Source: Phycisphaerae bacterium (GTDB taxonomy: Bacteria > Planctomycetota > Phycisphaerae > UBA1845 > UTPLA1). Taken from it: a DNA stretch of 5,793 bases. The position numbers and the translations under genes were made by a program. The notes beneath the pieces are model-generated. The model ran no database searches, was not told the DNA's origin, and saw only the letters and a list, made by a program, of their open reading frames with translations. Positions 1-4,956 of the stretch are shown here, in pieces (position 1 is the stretch's first letter; the number at the start of each line of letters is the position of its first letter). Location of the stretch: NCBI GenBank assembly GCA_016935885.1, contig JAFGQA010000182.1, positions 1 to 5,793 on the forward strand, in the 5' to 3' direction.

Positions 1-1670
1 CGGACCCGGATGATCCAAGACTGATGGGCGAGCTCGACCTCCGCGGCCGCGGCATCGAGATGTACGTCGTCGGAGCGCAGGCCTACATCCTGCTGAGCGC
101 GGATTACGATTATGCGTACTATGGCGGAGTGGGCCTCGCGGAAGTTGACGGCGGCAGTGCCGGTCGGCCGATCCCGCCGCAACCGGATTTCGAGGGCAGC
201 CAGTTGGCCATCGTGGACGTGTCCGATCCCTCCGCGCCGGTATCAGAGGGCAAGCTGAACCTCGTCGGCTTTGCCAACGAAAGCCGTCGCGTCGGTGATG
301 TCATCTATGTCGTCGGGAGCAACTACACACCCTACTACGGCTATCGCGAAGACGAGGAGCGCCACGAGGGCTTCGTCGCATCGGTCAACGTGGCCGATCC
401 CAGGAACATCGTCGCCGTCGAGCGCAAGACCGTCGCCGGCAACGCGCTCAACATGCACGTCTCCGAGACCGCCCTCTTCGCAGCCAGCCAGGAGTACAAC
501 TACGAAGACGGCAACACCTATACGAACGTTCAAGTCGTCGACATTTCCGATCCGGCCGGGACCATCGCGATGCGAGGCTCGGTCGATGTACCCGGCACCA
601 TCCGAAACCGCTTCTACATGGACGACTACGAGGGTGTCTTCCGAATCGCCACCGAGTCTCAAGGCTTCGGCTTCCGCCGAGTCCGTCTGTTCACCTACGA
701 CCTGGCCGATCTGGACAATGTCATCGCGTTGGGTCAGACGGACATCATCGAAGGAGAGACGCTCGAGGCGGTTCGGTTTGATGGGCCCCGCGGCTACGTT
801 GTGACCTTCCTGCAGGTCGATCCACTGTTCGTGTTGGACCTGCGGGACCCCACCGCCCCCGCCGTGGCTGGCCACCTGGAAGTGCCCGGTTTCTCGACCC
901 ACATCGAGCCGCGAGGCGACCGTCTGATCGCCATTGGCATCGACGATACCGACGGCCGACGGCCGGCCGTTTCCTACTACGACGTGGAGGACCCGGCAAA
1001 CCCGGCGGAGTTGGGCCGCGTGGTGCTCGGCCCTCCCGGGTCGTTTACGGAGTCGGAGGCCACCTACGATGAGAAGGCCTTCAAGATCGTGGACGAGCTT
1101 GGCCTGATCGCGATCCCGTTCAGGTACGTGAATTACGCGTGGAGCCCATTGCCCGATGAACCCGTCCTCCTGCCGGGTGGCGCCGACGGCGCAGCCGCCG
1201 ACCAGGCCTCACCGGATACCCATGATCAGCCGGCCTGCCTGAACGGCGTACAACTCGTGGACTTCGACGATGGCGGCCTGGCTCAGCGGGGCTGGTTCGA
1301 GCATCGCGGCAGCGTCGAGCGCGTCGGCGTGATCTGCGATCGGGTGTTTGCCCTCTCTCAGGTATGCCTGCAGACCGTCAACATCTCGGACCGCGACAAC
1401 CCCGTCAAGGCGGGCCAGGCCGACTTCTTCAACGAAGATGAAATGCCGTACTACGCAGACGATTGTGGCGACTACTACGGGCCGTGGGACTTTCCACAGC
1501 AGGATCCGTTCGACACGCTGTCGATTCTTATCCAGGTCTTTCTGAATGGCGACCTGTGCGGCATGTTGAGCATGTTGCCGCTTCTGGCCCTGCCGGTCAG
1601 CCTGTTCCTGATGAAGGCTTCCCTGCCCGGCCGCCGCCGGTCGGGAGGCCGGCCGGTGAACCTGCCATAG
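1..1670 (+). CDS. Secreted beta-propeller domain protein with C-terminal hydrophobic anchor (5' end missing)
   Basis: The frame is open to the window's first bases (DPDDPRL precedes the first Met at 24), so the true start and any signal peptide lie upstream. Numbering from that Met, at least seven blade-like units follow the LVIVD pattern: a short strand, then D-[VIL]-x-D-P, then a second strand with YVVG- or IAIG-like endings. Examples are LAIVDVSDPSAP (61-72), VQVVDISDPA (169-178), LFVLDLRDPTAP (268-279) and VSYYDVEDPANP (316-327). This, with EMYVVGAQAYILLS at 12-25, fits the bacterial family of secreted C-terminal beta-propellers distantly related to WD40 (Beta_propel type). A Pro/Ala/Asp-rich insert occupies about 373-404. 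The C-terminus has Cys-Gly (512-513), a hydrophobic stretch (about 514-530) and a basic cluster with RRR at 537-539, like a sorting or membrane-anchor signal. Surface display is inferred; ligand and function are unknown. The gene probably ends at the stem-loop downstream. Family placement is fairly secure, role is not. Confidence 0.8.
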   Translation, partial: DPDDPRLMGELDLRGRGIEMYVVGAQAYILLSADYDYAYYGGVGLAEVDGGSAGRPIPPQPDFEGSQLAIVDVSDPSAPVSEGKLNLVGFANESRRVGDVIYVVGSNYTPYYGYREDEERHEGFVASVNVADPRNIVAVERKTVAGNALNMHVSETALFAASQEYNYEDGNTYTNVQVVDISDPAGTIAMRGSVDVPGTIRNRFYMDDYEGVFRIATESQGFGFRRVRLFTYDLADLDNVIALGQTDIIEGETLEAVRFDGPRGYVVTFLQVDPLFVLDLRDPTAPAVAGHLEVPGFSTHIEPRGDRLIAIGIDDTDGRRPAVSYYDVEDPANPAELGRVVLGPPGSFTESEATYDEKAFKIVDELGLIAIPFRYVNYAWSPLPDEPVLLPGGADGAAADQASPDTHDQPACLNGVQLVDFDDGGLAQRGWFEHRGSVERVGVICDRVFALSQVCLQTVNISDRDNPVKAGQADFFNEDEMPYYADDCGDYYGPWDFPQQDPFDTLSILIQVFLNGDLCGMLSMLPLLALPVSLFLMKASLPGRRRSGGRPVNLP

Positions 1671-1711
1671 CCCACGTGGGCCGAGTAAGCCACCACGATT
1701 CCTGACACGAG

Positions 1712-1744
1712 GACCCCGCCCCGAAGCCTTCTGGACGGGGTCTT
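1712..1744 (+). terminator. Stem-loop terminator candidate after the propeller gene
   Basis: Arms gaccccg (1712-1718) and cggggtc (1736-1742) pair perfectly. After one C/A mismatch, two more GC pairs and an inner gaa/ttc pairing extend the stem. It lies 42 bases past the stop codon at 1668-1670. The following tract is only 'ttaccttg', so the U-run is poor and termination may be inefficient or Rho-assisted. Confidence 0.5.
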
Positions 1745-1850
1745 ACCTTGTGTTCAAACCCGACGCACACCTCAACGAGCAGAGAGACGCCCGACACACG
1801 GAACGACGCCGCCGAGAAACGACAGATCCAACGGCAAACCAAAGCCGGGT

Positions 1851-2010
1851 GGGTCCGTGACACTTCGGGCGGATGCCACGGGCAGCTTGGGTGCCCCTGG
1901 CAGCTTGCCTGCCAGTGTGTACGCCCGATGCGCAGACCAGAGAGACCCCACGGGCGGACGAGCCGCCCGTGGCACACCGAAGCGAATGCCGCCGGAAGTG
2001 TCACGGACCC
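1851..2010. repeat. 160-bp palindromic element with 22-bp terminal inverted repeats
   Basis: The left end (1851-1872) and the reverse complement of the right end (1989-2010) match at 21 of 22 positions, with a common core gggtccgtgacacttc. Further in, the arms match again (left 1874-1889, with tgccacgggc then gct) after a roughly 10-base extra segment in the right arm. The inside folds into three local hairpins: gggca/tgccc (1880-1896), ctggcag/ctgccag (1897-1915) and ccacgggcgg/ccgcccgtgg (1948-1972). It has no coding capacity of note. I saw no convincing target-site duplication at the ends. It could be a MITE-like non-autonomous element or a large composite REP/BIME-type palindrome; copy number in the genome would decide. 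Confidence 0.65.
1948..1972. repeat. Perfect 10-bp hairpin within the palindromic element
   Basis: Arms ccacgggcgg (1948-1957) and ccgcccgtgg (1963-1972) enclose the loop acgag. The same architecture recurs at 2682-2704 with loop acaag and the same 'ggcac' 3' flank, so it is one member of a dispersed hairpin family. Confidence 0.7.
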
Positions 2011-2038
2011 AGGCCAGTCCGCCACGGCGAAAGTGGGA

Positions 2039-2067
2039 TTGCATTCGCGTCGGGCGCCCCCTAAGAT
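2039..2067 (+). promoter_or_regulatory. Candidate sigma70-type promoter for the ferredoxin gene
   Basis: A ttgcat box (2039-2044) stands 17 bases before a taagat box (2062-2067). The -10 keeps the first two bases, the fifth A and the final T of the consensus; the -35 keeps only TTG strongly. Transcription would begin near 2074-2076, giving a 5' leader of about 40 bases, which suits the gene start at 2117. An 8-base inverted repeat (gcgaatgc at 1982-1989, gcattcgc at 2041-2048) reaches into the -35 region, but may be chance. Inferred from pattern alone. Confidence 0.35.
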
Positions 2068-2099
2068 TCCGGCTCCTTTGAACAACCAGTCCTTTGTTT

Positions 2100-2108
2100 G
2101 GAGAGGAG
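2100..2108 (+). promoter_or_regulatory. Strong ribosome binding site that fixes the ferredoxin start
   Basis: The sequence ggagaggag ends eight bases before the ATG at 2117. The frame is open far upstream (to about 1748), but only this ATG has such a site, and the ferredoxin fold begins directly after it. This rules out the long N-terminal extension. Confidence 0.75.
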
Positions 2109-2116
2109 TCCTTGAC

Positions 2117-2353
2117 ATGGGAGACGCTGACAAACTGAAGATTACGGTGGACCGGGATACCTGCATCAGTGACGGACTCTGCGCCAATGATGCGCCGGAC
2201 ACGTTCGAGATGGACGACGACCAGATCGCCGTCGTCAAGAACCCTGTGGGTGACGATCGCGAGACCATCCTCGAAGCGGCCAGGAACTGTCCCGTCGAGG
2301 CCATCAAGGTGGAAGACACCGAGACTGGCGAGGTACTCTACCCGGAGGAGTAG
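2117..2353 (+). CDS. Small single-cluster ferredoxin with Asp in the cluster motif
   Basis: This is a 78-residue acidic protein (22 Asp/Glu against 7 Lys/Arg), predicted to be a soluble cytoplasmic electron carrier. It has the monocluster ferredoxin layout: a first strand (LKITVDRDTC), the motif Cys16-x2-Asp19-x2-Cys22, then APDTFEM, a central strand, and helix ILEAARNC leading to Cys58-Pro-Val-Glu-Ala-Ile. The protein has exactly three cysteines, so the second cluster ligand is Asp19. Established knowledge: Pyrococcus furiosus ferredoxin uses the same Cys-Asp-Cys-Cys set to hold a [4Fe-4S] cluster that easily loses one iron to become [3Fe-4S]. The two extra cysteines that form a disulfide there are absent here. 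The gene stands alone between the propeller gene and a convergent peptidase gene, so its redox partner cannot be named. It likely has its own promoter (2039-2067). Family is secure; the cluster form is inferred. Confidence 0.93.
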   Translation: MGDADKLKITVDRDTCISDGLCANDAPDTFEMDDDQIAVVKNPVGDDRETILEAARNCPVEAIKVEDTETGEVLYPEE

Positions 2354-2360
2354 TCCTCCG
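2343..2360 (+). terminator. Hairpin over the ferredoxin stop codon
   Basis: Arms cggagga (2343-2349) and tcctccg (2354-2360) form a perfect 7-bp stem whose four-base loop gtag contains the stop codon TAG (2351-2353). It is followed by ttcccc, not a T-run, so it is weak as an intrinsic terminator. It may instead stabilise the 3' end of the message. Confidence 0.35.
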
Positions 2361-2393
2361 TTCCCCAAGCACGCTTCAGTACCGGAGGCGGCG

Positions 2394-2522
2394 ATGCCCC
2401 TGATCGTCGCTTCTTCGCTGTTGCGCTATCGCCCTTTGCGCACGCTCACGGGATGCGTTGCACGTAGCACGGGCAGCTTGCCTGCGTTCGTGTTTGGCGT
2501 TCAAACGGTGTGGCATGTGTAA
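2394..2522 (+). CDS. Doubtful 42-residue ORF downstream of the ferredoxin
   Basis: An ATG sits five bases after a good Shine-Dalgarno sequence (ggagg, 2384-2388), 40 bases past the ferredoxin stop. The product begins MPLIVASSLLRYRPLRTLTG and ends VFGVQTVWHV. It has no recognisable domain. Residues 26-31 (TGSLPA) are simply the translation of the intergenic repeat cacgggcagcttgcctgc, which argues against a conserved protein. I list it only because of the ribosome binding site. Confidence 0.15.
   Translation: MPLIVASSLLRYRPLRTLTGCVARSTGSLPAFVFGVQTVWHV
2468..2485. repeat. Dispersed intergenic repeat unit, second copy
   Basis: The 13-mer cacgggcagcttg at 2468-2480 also occurs at 1877-1889 inside the 160-bp element. 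The overlapping 14-mer ggcagcttgcctgc at 2472-2485 occurs again at 1899-1912. Three matches of this length in two short intergenic gaps, and none that I noticed in the genes, indicate a repeat family. Confidence 0.6.
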
Positions 2523-2534
2523 CGAACGACACGC

Positions 2535-2626
2535 CCCACGGGAGCGGGTCGTCCATTACCCGTGGGAACAGGCGGGAATGGACGCCCACGGGTAAGCTCC
2601 GCCGCCGCTGGCGGCTCCGCTTACCC
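2535..2626. repeat. Chain of alternating, mutually exclusive inverted repeats
   Basis: Four overlapping pairings share arms. They are cccacggg (2535-2542) with cccgtggg (2559-2566); cgtccatt (2550-2557) with aatggacg (2577-2584); ttacccgtggg (2556-2566) with cccacgggtaa (2585-2595); and gggtaagc (2590-2597) with gcttaccc (2619-2626). The last one encloses a second perfect stem gccgcc/ggcggc (2601-2606, 2610-2615) between symmetrical 'tcc' bulges. A transcript could adopt one set or the other but not all. It lies between convergent genes, so it may act as a bidirectional RNA 3' structure or be repeat debris. Confidence 0.6.
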
Positions 2627-2681
2627 ATGCCACCCCGCCAAACATGCACTTGCCTGCCCGTGCGTCCATCACGTGTACGAG

Positions 2682-2704
2682 CACCGGCGGACAAGCCGCC
2701 GGTG
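2682..2704. repeat. Hairpin related to the one at 1948-1972
   Basis: Arms caccggcgg (2682-2690) and ccgccggtg (2696-2704) pair perfectly around loop acaag and are followed by gcac. Compared with 1948-1972 the stem keeps the frame CAC-S-GGCGG with a compensatory C-to-G swap on both arms. That pattern points to selection on, or a mechanism preserving, pairing. Confidence 0.6.
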
Positions 2705-2760
2705 GCACCCAAACCGTTCAAACATCAGCAGAACCGGCATAGGCATCGCGTAGGAATGAG

Positions 2761-2800
2761 ATGACTGATCGTGCCACTTAGCATGACCGATTGTGCCAGT
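2761..2800. repeat. Imperfect direct repeat, 22-nt period
   Basis: The 18 bases at 2761-2778 (atgactgatcgtgccact) match 2783-2800 at 15 positions, the second copy reading atgaccgattgtgccagt. Closely spaced short direct repeats ending in 'tggcac' (on the - strand) resemble transposase-binding repeats at some insertion sequence termini, but no transposase is present here. A remnant end or a protein-binding site are both possible. Confidence 0.35.
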
Positions 2801-2831
2801 TGGCTGGCCTGCCGGCTTGCCGTTTGGCGGA

Positions 2832-2847
2832 CCTGCCCGCAGGCAGG
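2832..2847 (-). terminator. Palindrome downstream of the peptidase stop
   Basis: Arms cctgcc (2832-2837) and ggcagg (2842-2847) enclose cgca, 36 bases past the peptidase stop codon (2883-2885 on the - strand). There is no T-run on the - strand after it, so intrinsic termination is uncertain. It may just be another member of the GC-rich intergenic palindromes. Confidence 0.3.
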
Positions 2848-2882
2848 CGGGTCAACCGTTTACGTTGTTTCCGCGCGGATCC

Positions 2883-4850
2883 TTAGTCATCGGAATGCCG
2901 AGCTTTAGACGCCTGTAGTGTGATCTTCAGCGTCCTCTTCTCACCGTTGCGGATCACAACCACATCCACGACGTCGCCGGGTTCGTGGCGCTGCATGGCG
3001 CGCATGTAGCCGTAGATGTCGCGGATGTCTTCGTCGCCGATTCGGATGATGCGGTCGCCCCCCATCACGCCTCCGGCCTTGGCCGCGCCGCCGTCACGCA
3101 CACTCTCCACGATCATGCCGGGCTTGTCGTCACCCACCATGTCCGGCACGATGCCCAAAGCGACCCGCATCTCGGAGCGCGACGGAGGCTCATCAAGGTC
3201 ATCCGGATCGTCGTTCTTGTCTTCGGCCGTTTCGCCGTCCCGATCAAACTCCTTGTTCTCCTCCACGGCCGGCTTGGCGACCCGCACGTCCTCTGACGCG
3301 TCGGGCTTGCGAGATGGCTCCGTGTACACCGGGCGTTCCTCCATGTTGGCAAGCTCGACGATGATCTTGTACCACATTTGCAGGATCCTCACAGCGCCGT
3401 CGCCGTCGATCCGCTCCCAGTCATCTTCGGGCTGGTGGTAATCCTTGTGGACGCCGGTGAAGGCGAACATGGCGGGGATGTGGTGCTTGATGAATGGGGC
3501 GTGATCGGCATAGCCCGCCACCATGCTCGGCGCCTTGTACTCGAGACCAACCGCCTCCGCGGCCTTCTCAACGATGGCGGAGAATGCCTTTGCCGTGGGA
3601 ATGCCGAAGACCGTGTACTTGTTCTGACTCAGGCGGCCGATCATGTCGAAGTTGAGCATCGCGCAGACGTCGTCAAGGTTAATGGTCGGATGCTCGACGA
3701 AGTGTTTGCTGCCAAGCAGGCCCATTTCCTCCGCGTCGAACGCGATAAACAGTACGTTGCGGCGCAGGGTCGACCCCCTCCCGACCGCGCGGGCCAATTC
3801 CATGATCGCGGCGGTGCCGGAGGCGTTGTCGTCCGCGCCGTTGTGGATCATAGGCGTCATGTCTTTGCGCTGAAACTGCCGCGGTACGATGCCGAGGTGG
3901 TCGCGGTGCGCGCCCACGACGATCGTCTCCCCGGTGCTGCCGTCCCCGCGGATCATCCCGATCACGTTCTTCGCGCGAAGCGTGTTGGGCTCAACGCCGG
4001 GACAGAGTCGGACCGTCAGCCCGATGTCCTTGGAGAGGGACTGACGCTGGCCGTCGAGCTTCTCCTGCAACGTCTTCAGGTCGGGCATGCCCGCCTGGCG
4101 GAGGATGGCGTTCGCCATCTTGCGCGTGATGTGAACGATTGGCAGTCGGTACGTTTGCAGGCTGCTGTACGTGCTGAACTCATACAGCTTGTCCTGGCCT
4201 GGGTCGTGATTGGGTGGGTCCACAACCAGCAGCGCCTTGGCCCCGCGTTTGGCCGCCTTGCGAGCCTTGCGGATGAACGTCGCATGGCGGGACGGCTTCT
4301 CACCGCCAAACTCCGCCTCCGGGTCCTCGCCTTTTGGCTCATAGCGGAAAATCAGGAGGCTCTTTCCTTCGGGATCGAATCCCTCATAGTCGTCGTAACC
4401 GAACCTGTCGGCACTGATGCCGTAGCCGGCGAAGGCGAGCGGACCATCCACGTCTTTCATCTCGGTGAACGGAAACGGGATCCAGTCCTCGCGGACCTTC
4501 CACGTGCGGTCCATGCCGCTGATCCGCAACGACGCCTTCTCATCGACAAGCCGTTTGCCCCGGCGCACATCAAACGGCTGAAACCACGCGCCGTCTGCGC
4601 CGGTGGGCCTGCAACCGGCCTTCTTGAAGTTCTTGATGATGTACTCAGCCGCCTTTTCGCTCCCTTCGCTGGCCGGGGCGCGACCGGCCAGTTCGTCGCT
4701 GGCGAGGTACTTGACGTGTGCCATATACGCGTCGGCAGTGAAGAACGCCTTGGCCTCAGCCGCGCTGTCGGGCTTCCTGTCGGCCCAAGCCGGCGCGGAA
4801 ACGAGCAGAACCAACGTCAAGGTGGCGAGCTTCCGGAGTGTGGGCTTCAT
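2883..4850 (-). CDS. Secreted M28 family zinc metallopeptidase with PA and PDZ domains
   Basis: The start chosen (Met, MKPTLRK) gives 655 residues and a clean Sec signal peptide: basic n-region, hydrophobic LATLTLVLLV, then SAPAWA before Asp24. The in-frame ATG at 4919 would bury it. A PA-like insert covers about 137-250 (LAFAGYGI, then GAKALLVVDPP at 203-213). The M28 catalytic core follows with all expected dizinc ligands and base: His315 in GAHRDH, Asp341 in GADDNASG, Glu374 and Glu375 in DAEEMGLLGSK, Asp402 in NFDMIG, and His472 in DYHQPEDD. An acidic Asp/Glu-rich linker (about 530-557) leads to a PDZ domain (about 565-646, with PGMIVESVRDGGAAKAGGVMGGDRI within it). Family members are aminopeptidases or related amidohydrolases acting outside the cytoplasm; the substrate here is unknown, and the PDZ may bind peptide C-termini or partners. 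It sits 103 bases behind the membrane protein gene on the same strand and may share its transcript. No catalytic residue is missing. Confidence 0.93.
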   Translation of the reverse strand: MKPTLRKLATLTLVLLVSAPAWADRKPDSAAEAKAFFTADAYMAHVKYLASDELAGRAPASEGSEKAAEYIIKNFKKAGCRPTGADGAWFQPFDVRRGKRLVDEKASLRISGMDRTWKVREDWIPFPFTEMKDVDGPLAFAGYGISADRFGYDDYEGFDPEGKSLLIFRYEPKGEDPEAEFGGEKPSRHATFIRKARKAAKRGAKALLVVDPPNHDPGQDKLYEFSTYSSLQTYRLPIVHITRKMANAILRQAGMPDLKTLQEKLDGQRQSLSKDIGLTVRLCPGVEPNTLRAKNVIGMIRGDGSTGETIVVGAHRDHLGIVPRQFQRKDMTPMIHNGADDNASGTAAIMELARAVGRGSTLRRNVLFIAFDAEEMGLLGSKHFVEHPTINLDDVCAMLNFDMIGRLSQNKYTVFGIPTAKAFSAIVEKAAEAVGLEYKAPSMVAGYADHAPFIKHHIPAMFAFTGVHKDYHQPEDDWERIDGDGAVRILQMWYKIIVELANMEERPVYTEPSRKPDASEDVRVAKPAVEENKEFDRDGETAEDKNDDPDDLDEPPSRSEMRVALGIVPDMVGDDKPGMIVESVRDGGAAKAGGVMGGDRIIRIGDEDIRDIYGYMRAMQRHEPGDVVDVVVIRNGEKRTLKITLQASKARHSDD

Positions 4851-4856
4851 GATGTG

Positions 4857-4862
4857 CTTCCT
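4857..4862 (-). promoter_or_regulatory. Ribosome binding site deciding the peptidase start
   Basis: On the - strand aggaag lies six bases before the ATG at 4850-4848. It supports the start that gives a proper signal peptide rather than the longer frame from 4919. Confidence 0.65.
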
Positions 4863-4934
4863 GATGAACAGAGTACCTGGCTTCACATTCGAGAGTCTAA
4901 CATAAGGCGTGGCCGCCACATAGGCGCGTCCACC

Positions 4935-4956
4935 TCATCCATCAGATCATCCATCA
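4935..4956. repeat. Perfect 10-base direct repeat, 12-base period, at a stop codon
   Basis: On the + strand tcatccatca occurs at 4935-4944 and 4947-4956 separated by 'ga'. The second copy (first on the - strand) contains the stop codon of the membrane protein gene (4954-4956). It could be a short slippage duplication or a paired binding site upstream of the peptidase gene. Confidence 0.5.

Larger units (their letters stand above)
2498..2723. repeat. Nine-base direct repeat flanking the hairpin cluster
   Basis: The sequence cgttcaaac occurs at 2498-2506 and 2715-2723, bracketing 208 bases that contain all the strong hairpins of this gap. It could be a target-site duplication around an inserted palindromic element. 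The inner ends (ggtgtggc and ggtggcacccaaac) show no clean inverted repeat, so chance is also possible. Confidence 0.3.

Noticed and set aside
1748..2116. An open frame extending the ferredoxin by 123 residues at its N-terminus
   Set aside because: The extension crosses the palindromic element and terminator region, has no recognisable domain, and the ATG at 2117 has a near-ideal ribosome binding site directly before the ferredoxin fold.
1597..2368. Long - strand open frames across the first intergenic gap and the ferredoxin
   Set aside because: They run through the inverted repeats and antisense to the ferredoxin, with low-complexity products and no supporting ribosome binding site or domain.
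2354..2882. A CRISPR array, because of the many short repeats
   Set aside because: The repeats are inverted and of different lengths and spacing; there is no regular direct repeat/spacer pattern and no cas gene.
4851..4919. Longer start of the peptidase at the ATG at 4919
   Set aside because: It would place 23 hydrophilic residues before an otherwise perfect signal peptide, and the downstream ATG has an aggaag site at the right distance.
4851..4953. A promoter for the peptidase in the 103-base gap
   Set aside because: A tatgtt-like -10 can be found on the - strand, but no acceptable -35 stands at 16-18 bases, so I do not call it.
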